Shown: positions 41,642 through 51,049 of the stretch, one piece after another | How positions within the stretch are numbered: the first letter of the stretch is position 1 | Layout of the letters: each line of letters begins with the position of its first letter | Program-made: the position numbers and the translations under genes | Source: JAVKEN01 sp040221415 | GTDB taxonomy: Bacteria > Pseudomonadota > Alphaproteobacteria > Rickettsiales > JABSSG01 | Direction of reading: 5' to 3' | Length of the DNA: 64,000 bases | Assembly (NCBI GenBank): GCA_040221415.1 | Contig: JAVKEN010000014.1 | Coordinates: forward strand, 62,001-126,000 | The notes under the pieces: generated by a model | What the model saw: only the letters and a program-made list of their open reading frames with translations | Told to the model about the DNA's origin: nothing | Database searches by the model: none

Positions 41642-42604
41642 ATGATTAAATCTTTTATAAAATCCGTCGGCGGATATTTGCCAAAAAAAATTGTTACCAA
41701 TGATGAATTATCAAAAACTGTTGATACTTCTCATGAGTGGATTTTCACAAGAACGGGAATATCACAGAGGCATATCGCCGAAGAAAACGAATATACTAGC
41801 GACATGTGTTGCAAAGCGGCAGAGATCGCCATAGAAAATGCTGGTATTAAAAAAGAAGATATCGATTTAATAATTGTAGCTACAACTACACCGGACCAAA
41901 CTTTTCCATCGACTGCTGCTCTTACTCAAAAAAAACTTGGCATGAGTAATACTGAGTGTGCTGCATTCGATGTGCAAGCTGTGTGCTCTGGATTTGTTTA
42001 TGCACTCTCAATCGCCGATAGCTTAATAAAAACCGGTAAGCACAAAAATGCACTCGTATTAGGAGCAGATAAAATGTCTTCTATTGTCGACTGGAATGAC
42101 AGAGGCACATGCGTTTTATTTGGAGATGGCGCTGGAGCTGTCATCCTCTCAGTAACCGAAAATGATTCCGAATCATCAATAATAGACTTTGACATTAAAG
42201 CTGATGGATCTCTTGATGAAATTCTGTATACGGACGGAGGGATTGGATCAAATAATAAATCTGGCGTTGTCAAAATGAATGGGCGCGAAGTCTTTAGGCA
42301 CGCTGTAGAGAAGATGTCTAGATCTCTTCTTGAACTGATGCAAAGGAACTCGATTAATCCACAAGATATTGCTTATGTTGTTCCACACCAAGCTAACTTA
42401 AGAATAATCAACGCAGTAGCAAAAAAACTTTCCCTAGATGAAAGTAAGGCTATTGCTACGGTTGAGAAGCATTCGAATACTTCTGCTGCCTCTATACCTC
42501 TTGCACTTTACGAAAATTATACTAGATTTAATAGAGGAGACATCGTTCTAATGACAGCTGCAGGTGGAGGATTCACTTGGGGGTCAATGTTGTTGAAATG
42601 GTAA
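41642..42604 (+). CDS. fabH: 3-oxoacyl-ACP synthase III (KAS III)
   Basis: FabH condenses acetyl-CoA with malonyl-ACP to start fatty acid synthesis. The 320-residue protein has the Cys-His-Asn triad: C115 in DVQAVCSGFVYAL, His in VVPHQANLRI and Asn in HSNTSAASIPLAL. The C-terminal GGGFTWGSMLLKW is typical. It starts one base after plsX and is followed three bases later by the IHF-like gene. Confidence 0.98.
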   Translation: MIKSFIKSVGGYLPKKIVTNDELSKTVDTSHEWIFTRTGISQRHIAEENEYTSDMCCKAAEIAIENAGIKKEDIDLIIVATTTPDQTFPSTAALTQKKLGMSNTECAAFDVQAVCSGFVYALSIADSLIKTGKHKNALVLGADKMSSIVDWNDRGTCVLFGDGAGAVILSVTENDSESSIIDFDIKADGSLDEILYTDGGIGSNNKSGVVKMNGREVFRHAVEKMSRSLLELMQRNSINPQDIAYVVPHQANLRIINAVAKKLSLDESKAIATVEKHSNTSAASIPLALYENYTRFNRGDIVLMTAAGGGFTWGSMLLKW

Positions 42605-42607
42605 AAA

Positions 42608-42898
42608 ATGGCTTTAACAAAGAAACAAATCTCGAAGAAAATTAATAGCAAAGTTGGCATAGCTAAGCTTGAATCATTAAAAATTGTTGATAGTTTTTTC
42701 AATGAATTAAAGAAAGCCGTTAAGGAAAAAGATATTGTAAAATTAACACATTTCGGAACTTTCAAGACCATACAAAAGGGTGAAAGAATAGGCAGAAATC
42801 CTAAAACAAAAGAAACTGCTGTTATAGAAAAAAGAAAAATTGTATCATTTAATCCGACAACTAAACTTAAAAATAAAGTTAATAAGAAGTCGAAATGA
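42608..42898 (+). CDS. ihfA: Integration host factor alpha-like DNA-binding protein
   Basis: The 96-residue HU/IHF-family protein begins MALTKKQISKKINSKVG and has the DNA-binding arm signature LTHFGTFKTIQKGERIGRNPKT, including the conserved proline of the arm tip. Its place between fabH and a MerR gene is that of ihfA in Alphaproteobacteria, which is the basis for preferring IHF-alpha over HU. The stop overlaps the next gene by four bases (ATGA). Confidence 0.9.
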   Translation: MALTKKQISKKINSKVGIAKLESLKIVDSFFNELKKAVKEKDIVKLTHFGTFKTIQKGERIGRNPKTKETAVIEKRKIVSFNPTTKLKNKVNKKSK

Positions 42899-43236
42899 GT
42901 ATAAACAACGAAGAAAAGTTGTATTTTTCAATTGGTGAAGCAAGCAAAGAACTAGATCTTGAACACCATGTGCTTCGTTTCTGGGAAAAACAGTTCAAAC
43001 AAATAAAACCAATCAAATCTAATAACAGACGCTTATACTCGAAAGATAATCTAGCTCTAATAAGAAAGATTAAAGATCTTTTATATAATCGCGGCTTTAC
43101 CATAAAGGGCGTACAAAAATATCTATCTTCAGATGACAAAGACCCAGGCTCTGTTATGCTAGACAAGCAACAACTTGTCCTTGATAGCATCAAGCAGCTT
43201 AGGTATATTCAGTCTAGATTAGAAGACAGTGCTTAA
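42895..43236 (+). CDS. MerR-family transcriptional regulator
   Basis: The 113-residue protein has the winged-helix DNA-binding domain FSIGEASKELDLEHHVLRFWEKQF followed by NNRRLYSKDNLALIRKIKDLL. The rest is a short helical part. It belongs to the small MerR-like proteins that follow ihfA in Alphaproteobacteria, whose targets are unknown. No metal-binding cysteines are seen. The start overlaps ihfA by four bases. Confidence 0.93.
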   Translation: MSINNEEKLYFSIGEASKELDLEHHVLRFWEKQFKQIKPIKSNNRRLYSKDNLALIRKIKDLLYNRGFTIKGVQKYLSSDDKDPGSVMLDKQQLVLDSIKQLRYIQSRLEDSA

Positions 43237-43241
43237 ATAAC

Positions 43242-43892
43242 ATGACATACTCATATGCAGACCTCACAACTGATGCTTTGATTGACTGCATCAACACACA
43301 AACCAAATACTACGCAGACCCCTCAATAAAAGTTCAAGTGCAAAAGCTTTTAGCTCAAAAAAGAGATGAGGTAAGAAAGTTTGTTGACCAGTTGATTGAC
43401 CTTTACCACAATAAGCATCCCGAATTAGTGGAGTCTATGGTTTGTATAAACTCTATATGCTTATTTGAGCATGCATTTTTAGATACACCCATAACTCATG
43501 ATGAAGATTATGTTCCTGATCCTCTGTACAATTTCTTAACCGCCAAATCTCAAACCAAAAAAAACTCGCCAAAAGATGTTTTGAACGCTGCAGAGTTTAA
43601 TAACGGGTATAAATACAACAAGATTATAATGCTTGAGGCACCTAAATTTCTTGAGTTACTTGAGATTTGTGAAAAGGATGCATATGAAAGATTACATAGT
43701 CAAGATCATAAAGTTGCATTAAGAGCAGCAAGAGATATTGAAGACCTAGCTCTGATTCGTCACGACCATACCCTGCAACCAGAAAAACTATTTAGCAAAA
43801 TTCTTAAACTCTGTAACTTAAAACCCAAAAACTCTCTGGAAATGCTAAAAACAAAACTTTACATGAAAGTAACTAAAAATCTTACGCAATGA
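43242..43892 (+). CDS. Hypothetical protein, 216 residues
   Basis: The protein is soluble and mostly helical with no motif I recognise. It begins five bases after the merR gene stop, so it may belong to the same transcript. Its end overlaps the next gene by four bases (ATGA). The pair may act together. Residues 90-110 are a polar, lysine-rich stretch. Confidence 0.75.
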   Translation: MTYSYADLTTDALIDCINTQTKYYADPSIKVQVQKLLAQKRDEVRKFVDQLIDLYHNKHPELVESMVCINSICLFEHAFLDTPITHDEDYVPDPLYNFLTAKSQTKKNSPKDVLNAAEFNNGYKYNKIIMLEAPKFLELLEICEKDAYERLHSQDHKVALRAARDIEDLALIRHDHTLQPEKLFSKILKLCNLKPKNSLEMLKTKLYMKVTKNLTQ

Positions 43893-44704
43893 AGGGGCTA
43901 TCTCTAGGGGAAAAAACAGAGTATGCATCTGAGTATGATAAATCTTTGCTCTTTCCTATACCTCGATTATCAAAGAGGAAAGAAATAGGAATCAATTCAG
44001 AAACTCTACCCTTCTTTGGATCTGATTTGTGGACCGCATACGAAATATCATGGCTCGATCTTAAGAATAAACCCCAAGTGGCAATTGGCGTGTTCTACAT
44101 TGATTGCAACTCAACAAACATAATTGAGTCTAAATCTCTAAAGCTTTATTTAAATAGCTTCAATAACACATGCTACACATCATCAGAAGAAGTTAAGAAA
44201 ATTATATCTAGCGATCTTTCAGAAGCCACTAACAATAAAGTTGATGTGACGCTTTATAGTTTGCATGAATACTCAACAAAGATTTATACATCTCTCCCTG
44301 GCAAGAACATAGATAACCTAGACATTTACTGTGATATATCTTCTCCTAGCAAAAATATTCTTAAAACTGGGACTACGGAAACAGAAGAGATTATAACTTC
44401 CGATCTGTTGAAATCAAACTGCTTAGTCACCAACCAGCCAGATTGGGCTAGTGTAATGATCCAGTACAAAGGTAAGAAAATAAATCACGAATCTTTGTTG
44501 AAATACATTATTTCATACAGGAACCATAATGAGTTTCACGAGCAATGCGTTGAGAGGATATTCATAGACATTATGAACGCGTGCAAACCAAATGAGCTGA
44601 CTGTTTATGCAAGATACACACGAAGAGGAGGAATAGACATTAACCCCTTCCGAACTAATGTCAAAAACAAACAAATTGAAGACTGTAGATTAGTTAGGCA
44701 GTAA
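43889..44704 (+). CDS. Hypothetical protein, 271 residues
   Basis: The 271-residue soluble protein has a mixed strand/helix look; NADPH-dependent 7-cyano-7-deazaguanine reductase (QueF, EC 1.7.1.13) comes to mind. The stretch FPIPRLSKRKEIGI at the start, the middle CYTSSEEVKKIISSDLSE, and the C-terminal YRNHNEFHEQCVERIFIDI and YARYTRRGGIDINPFRT agree with the long (E. coli-type) QueF. That form has a catalytic Cys (NQPDW region nearby: SNCLVTNQPDWASVMIQYKG) and a conserved ESKSLKLYLNSFN segment. QueF reduces preQ0 to preQ1 in queuosine synthesis. The gene is translationally coupled to the 216-residue gene. Confidence 0.9.
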   Translation: MKGLSLGEKTEYASEYDKSLLFPIPRLSKRKEIGINSETLPFFGSDLWTAYEISWLDLKNKPQVAIGVFYIDCNSTNIIESKSLKLYLNSFNNTCYTSSEEVKKIISSDLSEATNNKVDVTLYSLHEYSTKIYTSLPGKNIDNLDIYCDISSPSKNILKTGTTETEEIITSDLLKSNCLVTNQPDWASVMIQYKGKKINHESLLKYIISYRNHNEFHEQCVERIFIDIMNACKPNELTVYARYTRRGGIDINPFRTNVKNKQIEDCRLVRQ

Positions 44705-44706
44705 AA

Positions 44707-45078
44707 CTAAGCACCAATAGCACTCTTGATTTGCTTATTCATTACCTTATATGAGTATGGTTTTCTTAAGCAACTCACAGCTCCTTCTGACATAGCACTA
44801 GATATCTCTTGATTTTCAGAAACACCTGTTTGAATAATAACGGGAATTTTTCTTAACTTCGGGCTTGAAGCAATTTTTTTCATAATCTCTACACCACTTA
44901 TGTCTGGTAGCATAAGATCCAGTAATATCACTGATATATCTTTGAATTTTTCTTTCAGAACTATAAGTGCTTCTTTACCAGATGAAACAGTTTCTACGTC
45001 ATACCCCCCACCCTCCAACATTAACTTGGTGGAGACAATACAAGAATCCTCATCATCAATTAACAGCACCTTACCCAA
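44707..45078 (-). CDS. Single-domain response regulator (CheY-like), copy 1
   Basis: A 123-residue receiver domain with no output domain. The acidic pocket is D8/D9, the phosphorylation site is D54 (ILLDLMLPD), the switch threonine is T84 and the lysine is K106 (RKPY). All key residues are kept. It is an orphan: no histidine kinase lies nearby. It probably acts as a phosphorelay shuttle or binds a target directly. A second, similar regulator lies at 52375-52746. Confidence 0.93.
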   Translation of the reverse strand: MGKVLLIDDEDSCIVSTKLMLEGGGYDVETVSSGKEALIVLKEKFKDISVILLDLMLPDISGVEIMKKIASSPKLRKIPVIIQTGVSENQEISSAMSEGAVSCLRKPYSYKVMNKQIKSAIGA

Positions 45079-45154
45079 CTTCCCAACTCCCTAAATATCA
45101 ACTTGTCTAATTAGAATATTAGTACAAATATACATTTAGTCTAGAAATATTATT

Positions 45155-46315
45155 TCAAAAATTACAGAGATACTCGTGCTCTTTTGCAGCAAACCTGTCA
45201 GTCATACCAGCAATGTAATCACATACTACTATATATGGATTTTGCTTTTCATATTTAACTTTGGAATACCAATTATCTGGCAAGCACTCAAGATTATTGA
45301 TATAGACATCAAAGAGTTCAGAAACGATTTTTCTTGCTCTATAGGTCATTCTATTCACATAACTGTGCTTATACATATTCTCTAATAAGAAGCTTCTTAA
45401 ATTATCTATAAATGAAGTTTTATTTTCCGAGAAAGTAACGATGGGCTGGGTTGCGTTCCTAATATCTTCAACCGTTTTGATATTTAGTTTCTCAATGTTT
45501 TCTAAGCTATTTGCAATAACGTCATCGACCAACTCATCAGTAACTCTTCTAAGAATCTCATGAATCACTCTTTGTTTCTCAGCTCCATTAGATTTTTTCT
45601 GAATAGCATCAAGGATTTCATTCATGAAGTTCGCTGATCTTATATCTTCAATTGTGAATAGCCCTGCTCTCATACCATCTTCAAGATCATGAGCGTTATA
45701 CGCAATGTCATCGGCAATAGCCGCTATCTGAGCCTCGATAGAGGCAAATCTATCAAGCTGAAGATTAAATTTCTTGTCGAAATCTAGAATGATTTGTGAG
45801 ACTTTTTTTCCATCTGAGTATTTCCCCAACAAAGGACCATTATGCTTTACAATCCCTTCTATACTCTCCCATGTTAGATTTAGTCCGTCAAAATCAAAGT
45901 ACCTCTCTTCTTGTTCGGTAACAAGCTTAAGTGAGTTGGCATTATGATCAAACCCTCCATGCGCTTGCATTTTTTTATTTAAGGCTTCTTCACCAGCATG
46001 TCCAAAAGGTGGATGACCAAGATCATGTGATAGACAAATCACCTCGGTTAAATCTACAGATGCCTTTAAAGCGCTAGCAATTGCCTGACCAATTTGGCTC
46101 ACCTCTATTGAATGAGTCAATCTAGTTCTATAATGATCCCCCTTGTCATTAACAAAAACCTGAGTTTTGTACTCAAGTCTTCTGAAGGATGCTGACCTCG
46201 TGATTCTATTAAGATCTCTCTGAAAATCATTTCTAAATTTAGCTTTTTCAGTTTTATATAGTCGGCCTTTTGACTTCATTGGGTCACAAGCATAAGATCT
46301 TAAAGCATTTTCCAT
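45155..46315 (-). CDS. dgt: dGTP triphosphohydrolase-like HD-domain protein
   Basis: It hydrolyses deoxynucleoside triphosphates to the nucleoside and triphosphate. The start ATG 46315 (MENALRSYACDPMKSKGR) was chosen; the longer frame adds a hydrophobic leader unusual for this family. The 386-residue protein has the HD metal site RTRLTHSIEVSQIG and CLSHDLGHPPFGHAGE, the substrate stretch SFRRLEYKTQVF, and the later DDIAYNAHDLEDGMRAGL. It is divergent from the erpA-like gene, as in Rickettsiales and other Alphaproteobacteria. Confidence 0.93.
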   Translation of the reverse strand: MENALRSYACDPMKSKGRLYKTEKAKFRNDFQRDLNRITRSASFRRLEYKTQVFVNDKGDHYRTRLTHSIEVSQIGQAIASALKASVDLTEVICLSHDLGHPPFGHAGEEALNKKMQAHGGFDHNANSLKLVTEQEERYFDFDGLNLTWESIEGIVKHNGPLLGKYSDGKKVSQIILDFDKKFNLQLDRFASIEAQIAAIADDIAYNAHDLEDGMRAGLFTIEDIRSANFMNEILDAIQKKSNGAEKQRVIHEILRRVTDELVDDVIANSLENIEKLNIKTVEDIRNATQPIVTFSENKTSFIDNLRSFLLENMYKHSYVNRMTYRARKIVSELFDVYINNLECLPDNWYSKVKYEKQNPYIVVCDYIAGMTDRFAAKEHEYLCNF

Positions 46316-46370
46316 ATTGTAATTTTTTATATAAACTTTATATATTATAGCATAAAAGTTAATTATTAAC

Positions 46371-46718
46371 ATGAGCAGCATTGAAAATAAACATAATATC
46401 ACTCTCTCAGATAGCGCAGCGCAAAGAATTGGTTATCTGAGCTCTCAAGAAGAGGATAAAGGCAAGAAACTGAGAATATCGGTTATTGGAGGAGGTTGCT
46501 CAGGTTTTCAGTATAAATATGAATTTGTAGCTTCTACTGATAAAGATGATTTAGTCATTCATAAGGACAAGGCAACAGTTGTGATCGACCAAACATCAGC
46601 TGACCTTATAAACAACTCTGAGATTAATTATGTTCAAACTCTTGGGTTTGAGCATTTTGAAATAAGAAACCCAAATGCAGCAAGTAAATGTGGCTGCGGG
46701 AATTCTTTTTCTATTTAG
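46371..46718 (+). CDS. erpA: Iron-sulfur cluster insertion protein, ErpA/IscA family
   Basis: The 115-residue A-type carrier has the three ligand cysteines in GGGCSGFQYKY and KCGCGNSFSI. It lies outside the ISC operon, so ErpA is the likelier name than a second IscA, but the two cannot be told apart by motifs alone. It faces away from dgt. The 3' end overlaps the convergent dsbD gene by eight bases. Confidence 0.88.
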   Translation: MSSIENKHNITLSDSAAQRIGYLSSQEEDKGKKLRISVIGGGCSGFQYKYEFVASTDKDDLVIHKDKATVVIDQTSADLINNSEINYVQTLGFEHFEIRNPNAASKCGCGNSFSI

Positions 46719-48399
46719 CTTTAATTATAGCTTTGACCACCTCTCCTGTTGTCAAAATTGGTGGCAGAATGATTCCATGTGGATATTTTCTACTATAGAT
46801 TATGTTTAAAGGAATAGCATATCTATTATGCATACTAAGAAATTTATTTATCTCTTTATTTCCCCTCGTGTAGTCACCACGCAAAGAAATGACTTTATAC
46901 TTCTTAATAAAATTTAGAACATACTCATTATTCAGAACCACAAATTTATTGTACTTACAGGTCACGCACCAATCTGCAGTAATATCAACAAATACAATTC
47001 TTCCAGAATCAATAGCTTTATCTAATTTACTGAAGCTAAATTTTTGCCAGGCTTGATCAATATCCTCTTCCCTCTGAAGGTTGTTAAGCATTTTTTGATA
47101 TGGAAGGTAAAAAGATAAAGCTATTAAAACTATAGCTACGGATAGCCGTATATAATAATTAAGTTTGCTTGTAGCTTTACTAATAGAAAATTTAAATAAC
47201 AAACATAGCAAAAATAAAATAATCGCTGCTGACATTCCTAATAATCCAGAAACAATGAATAGCAACCAAACAACCGTCAGATACAATAATACTTGCATAA
47301 TTCTTTTAAACTTATGCATCCAAGGTCCTGGCTTTGGAATAAATGATTGAGTTTTTTTACTTATAGACAACATCAAATATGGCAAAGACATTCCTATTCC
47401 AAGAGAAATGAATATAGCTAGAACCTCCCACGAACCAGCGCTAATTGCAAAAGCCACAACAGTTCCAACATAAGGGGCTGCACAAGGAGTAGCTATTATC
47501 GTCGCAAGAGCCCCATTAAAAAAACTGCCAACAACTGTATAGTCATTTCCTTTAACAATAAATATATTTGCTAACCATTGAGGAACTCTAAAACTTATAT
47601 CCTGAGCAACAAACGAAGCCAGAAAAACCAGAATAAGTATGATCGCAATCACAAAATAAGGATTCTGAAAATGTATGCCTAATCCAGCATAGGAACCTAC
47701 TGCTTTTAAAAAAATCACGAAGCATCCTAAACATACAAAAGTGATAATAACTCCTAGAGATGTTGCTAAAAGATTTCTGCGAATCAATTTGACTGACTTA
47801 TCCGTATTTTTAACTACAGAAAGTATTTTTAAACTAATGACAGGAAGCACACATGGCATTAAATTTAAAATTAATCCTCCTAGTAAAGCTAGCAAAACGA
47901 ACTGCGTCAATCTCTTTAAATTAACACCTCCCTCCAATGACTCGACAAAACTTAATGTTTTACTGTCATAGTTATTTGGCAATTGGGCTCTAAACTTAAA
48001 CTCTTCTGGGTAACAATTAGTCTTACATACTGAGAAATTTACCCGGATATCCAGTCGACCATAATTCTTGTTATTACTAAGTTGAGCAGAAAATGGGAGA
48101 TACAGATCTTTCTTACTCTCTATTATCTTGGGTGTTGAATTAAAAATGCTGACGTTTTGTAAATTTCTCCAAGAAATGCGAGGTATTACGTTGTTTTCTT
48201 GATCAAAAAACAAAAGGCTTCTTCCAGTTTTTGGTGTGATTTTAATTACACCCTTTATTTTTGTACTTTGTGGAGCAATCTGAGATACAAAAAATTCTGC
48301 AGAGTAATTATGATTTTCAGCAATTCTTTTTATTTCGCTGTAGGAATTTTGGTAGCAAAACAGCAGTACAGATAGTATAAAAAATCTAAAAAAAATCAT
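46711..48399 (-). CDS. dsbD: Thiol:disulfide interchange protein DsbD
   Basis: DsbD carries electrons from cytoplasmic thioredoxin to periplasmic proteins. The 562-residue protein has all three parts: a signal peptide and N-terminal periplasmic domain (to about 150) with the Cys pair FSVCKTNCYPEEF; eight membrane segments with the paired cysteines NLMPCVLPVISLK and ATPCAAPYVG; and a C-terminal thioredoxin-like domain with DWCVTCKYN. The N-terminal domain is of the ScsB-like type (CxxxC). It implies an oxidising periplasm, consistent with the Cys-rich VirB6 N-termini in this window. Confidence 0.93.
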   Translation of the reverse strand: MIFFRFFILSVLLFCYQNSYSEIKRIAENHNYSAEFFVSQIAPQSTKIKGVIKITPKTGRSLLFFDQENNVIPRISWRNLQNVSIFNSTPKIIESKKDLYLPFSAQLSNNKNYGRLDIRVNFSVCKTNCYPEEFKFRAQLPNNYDSKTLSFVESLEGGVNLKRLTQFVLLALLGGLILNLMPCVLPVISLKILSVVKNTDKSVKLIRRNLLATSLGVIITFVCLGCFVIFLKAVGSYAGLGIHFQNPYFVIAIILILVFLASFVAQDISFRVPQWLANIFIVKGNDYTVVGSFFNGALATIIATPCAAPYVGTVVAFAISAGSWEVLAIFISLGIGMSLPYLMLSISKKTQSFIPKPGPWMHKFKRIMQVLLYLTVVWLLFIVSGLLGMSAAIILFLLCLLFKFSISKATSKLNYYIRLSVAIVLIALSFYLPYQKMLNNLQREEDIDQAWQKFSFSKLDKAIDSGRIVFVDITADWCVTCKYNKFVVLNNEYVLNFIKKYKVISLRGDYTRGNKEINKFLSMHNRYAIPLNIIYSRKYPHGIILPPILTTGEVVKAIIKAK

Positions 48400-48476
48400 T
48401 AAAATTCTCTTTGGCTCTTTAAATTTAATTTTTTATAATTAAATCATACAGCACATGAATTATAAATCTAAACTTT

Positions 48477-49049
48477 ATGTATAAAAAATTTTATAATTTA
48501 GCCGGTAAAATATTAATCTCTGCACCGTCTACTGATCCTCATTCATATTTTGCAAAATCTGTAATATATATTGCAAAGCACGACCATGATGGAGCTATAG
48601 GTCTGATTGTAAACCAGCCCGTAAACAATTTGCCAAAAAATTTATATATAAAAAACTCTTGGGACCAGGACGGGGAAGACCTAAAATTCGATCATATCCA
48701 GTCATACATTGGTGGGCCAGTAGATGTGGAGAAAGGATTCATTCTACACAGTAATGATTACACAAAAAACGTTTTGGAAAAAAACAAGGAGATTTATCTG
48801 AGCTCCAATATAGAAGTATTAAAAGATATACGGAAAGGCACCGGTCCAAAAGAAAGTTTGTTCTTGTTTGGATATTGCGGCTGGGACAAAGGCCAACTAG
48901 AAGAGGAAATAAGAGAGAATTTATGGATTATTTGCGAATCAGATGAAAACACTATCTTCAAAGTAAACAATAATGAGAAGTGGAAACAAGCAATTAATAA
49001 ATTAAATATAGATCCAGCCTTTTATTCAACTGCAGCAGGAACTTGCTAA
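48477..49049 (+). CDS. UPF0301/AlgH family protein (YqgE)
   Basis: The 190-residue protein has the family marks GKILISAPSTDPHSYFAKSVIYI, GAIGLIVNQPV, YIGGPVDVEKGFILHS and GYCGWDKGQLEEE. The biochemical function is not established. The gene stands just before yfgM-bamB-der but with a 64-base gap. Confidence 0.93.
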   Translation: MYKKFYNLAGKILISAPSTDPHSYFAKSVIYIAKHDHDGAIGLIVNQPVNNLPKNLYIKNSWDQDGEDLKFDHIQSYIGGPVDVEKGFILHSNDYTKNVLEKNKEIYLSSNIEVLKDIRKGTGPKESLFLFGYCGWDKGQLEEEIRENLWIICESDENTIFKVNNNEKWKQAINKLNIDPAFYSTAAGTC

Positions 49050-49113
49050 CATTCTATTATTTGCTTTTTTGACATTTTAAGGCTATATTTCGGGGAAATA
49101 TTAATTTGCTCAC

Positions 49114-49737
49114 ATGACTGATTTCTTAGACGAAGTACAAGAGTTCCATAAACAAGAATCTATTTCCAAGTTTCTCCATAAATACACCAAATTTATTATA
49201 GGTGTATCGATTCTTATTGTTTTGGTTAGCGGCTCATACGTTTATTATCAAAATTATCAGGAGAGCAAACAAAGCAGGCACAGTGAAAATTATTATACAG
49301 TATTTGAGAAAAATGATTTAAAAGGAATTCAAAAATTATCCGAAGAGAACGCCGAAGGATTTTCTGATTTTGCAGCTTTGAATTATTCGTACATTCTAGA
49401 ACAGAAAGGACAAAATAAAGATGCATTTGAGAAATACAAGTCTTTAATCAAAAATTCAAATTACGTTGAAATTGTCAATTATGCAATTTATAAGGCTGGT
49501 ATGATAGCTCTCAAACAAAATGATAAAAATATGCTTAAGGAGTATGTTTATTTTAGCAAAGAAGCTTCAGGGTCTGCATTTAAAGAGCTTGTAACCATTA
49601 CTGACAGTCTAATCTCATATCAAGAAAGTAAGAATAAATCACAAGTTATTTCAAGCTTAAATAAAATTAAATCAGATTCAAAAGACCGAGAGATTATAGA
49701 AATGATTGAAAGCCTGATAACAAAAATAAAAAATTAG
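49114..49737 (+). CDS. YfgM-like membrane-anchored TPR-type protein
   Basis: The 207-residue protein has a cytoplasmic N-terminus, one membrane segment (about residues 27-47, TKFIIGVSILIVLVSGSYVYY) and a helical periplasmic part. YfgM proteins of this plan act with periplasmic chaperones at the Sec translocon. The assignment rests on topology and on the gene order yfgM-bamB-der, which is the E. coli order; sequence similarity alone is weak. The next start follows after four bases. Confidence 0.8.
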   Translation: MTDFLDEVQEFHKQESISKFLHKYTKFIIGVSILIVLVSGSYVYYQNYQESKQSRHSENYYTVFEKNDLKGIQKLSEENAEGFSDFAALNYSYILEQKGQNKDAFEKYKSLIKNSNYVEIVNYAIYKAGMIALKQNDKNMLKEYVYFSKEASGSAFKELVTITDSLISYQESKNKSQVISSLNKIKSDSKDREIIEMIESLITKIKN

Positions 49738-49741
49738 AACC

Positions 49742-51046
49742 ATGAAACTCAAACTCTTATGTATCCTGTTATCATTTTTTCTCCTGGCTTCATGTTCAGG
49801 TAAGAAAAAGAAATCTTATCTTGAAGGTAAAGATTTTATTTCATTAACTGAAGAAACCTATAAGGCGGTTCCGGATAAAGATACTAAAGATGTCGCTCTA
49901 AATCTAAGCTCTCCAGAAAAATTAGGCAGTTGGAAAAGTAGTGATTTTAATTTGGCAAAAAAACCTGAGAATATTCTCATCACCAACTTCAACCCCAACA
50001 CCAGCAAGAGCTACTCTATATACCGCAATGATAATATTTACGGTAGTGATTATACGCCAGTTATAGATCAAGATGTAGCTTACATTGTTGACAATAATAA
50101 TATCGCTCACGCCTTTGATTTAAAGACCAAAAAAAACAGGTGGTCTCAGAAACTAATTAACAAGTATAGAACCAAAGAATTCGCTGGCGGAGGTATTGCT
50201 AAGCAAGGCAACACTCTTGTAGCAACTTTTGGTTCTAATAATATAGTCGCTTTAGACGCAAGTAATGGAAATGTAATATGGGACTATAAACTAAGTAACG
50301 TGGCAAGGGCAACGCCAACTATTGATGGTGATTATGCATATATAATAACTATCGACAACAGAATTTATTCTTTAGACATTGAAACAGGCATTCCAAAGTG
50401 GACAATTAGTGGAGCTGTTGAGAGATTAGGGATTTACGGCGCTGCTTCACCTGCTGTCTATGATAGATCTGTAGTTGTGCCCCACTCCTCTGGTCAACTA
50501 ATCTCCATTGAGACAAATACTGGTAGGGTTTTTTGGGATTTAAGCCTTATAAAAACTAATCAGAACGCCACATCATTTTATCTGAATGATATTGATATGA
50601 CTCCAATAATTGATAACGGAACCATATATGTATGTAATTATAGTGGGACATTCTTTGCAATTAGTGTGAATGATGGATCTATCAAATGGGTAAATGATAC
50701 TATTGGTGGCGGTAAGTATATGTGGGACACTGATGAGTTTATTTTTACAGTGAATAAGTACTCGCAGTTACTTGCCGTATACAAATTGGATGGAAGTGTG
50801 AAATGGGCTCTTGATCTTGACACAGGCAAAAAGAAATCTGAGAAAACCTCTTTTAATGGACCTATTATGATTAACAGCAAATTATATATCTCTTCTTCAG
50901 AAGGACAGTTAATTGAAGTTAATCCGCATAATGGTAAGCTGACTAATAGCTATAAGATACCAAAGAATATATATTCACCTCCAATAGCTTCAAATAACTC
51001 TTTGTATCTATTCAGCAATCAAGGCACTTTAACAATCATAGAATAA
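49742..51046 (+). CDS. bamB: Outer-membrane assembly lipoprotein BamB (PQQ-type beta-propeller)
   Basis: BamB is a lipoprotein of the BAM complex. The signal peptide ends in the lipobox LASC, with lipidation at C18. The 434-residue protein then has repeated propeller blades (AFDLKTKKNRWSQKL, ALDASNGNVIWDYKL, SLDIETGIPKWTISG, SIETNTGRVFWDLSL, YKLDGSVKWALDL). The place between yfgM-like and der supports BamB over a PQQ enzyme. Together with bamE at 39802 it shows that part of the BAM machinery is encoded here. Confidence 0.93.
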   Translation: MKLKLLCILLSFFLLASCSGKKKKSYLEGKDFISLTEETYKAVPDKDTKDVALNLSSPEKLGSWKSSDFNLAKKPENILITNFNPNTSKSYSIYRNDNIYGSDYTPVIDQDVAYIVDNNNIAHAFDLKTKKNRWSQKLINKYRTKEFAGGGIAKQGNTLVATFGSNNIVALDASNGNVIWDYKLSNVARATPTIDGDYAYIITIDNRIYSLDIETGIPKWTISGAVERLGIYGAASPAVYDRSVVVPHSSGQLISIETNTGRVFWDLSLIKTNQNATSFYLNDIDMTPIIDNGTIYVCNYSGTFFAISVNDGSIKWVNDTIGGGKYMWDTDEFIFTVNKYSQLLAVYKLDGSVKWALDLDTGKKKSEKTSFNGPIMINSKLYISSSEGQLIEVNPHNGKLTNSYKIPKNIYSPPIASNNSLYLFSNQGTLTIIE

Positions 51047-51049
51047 AAC

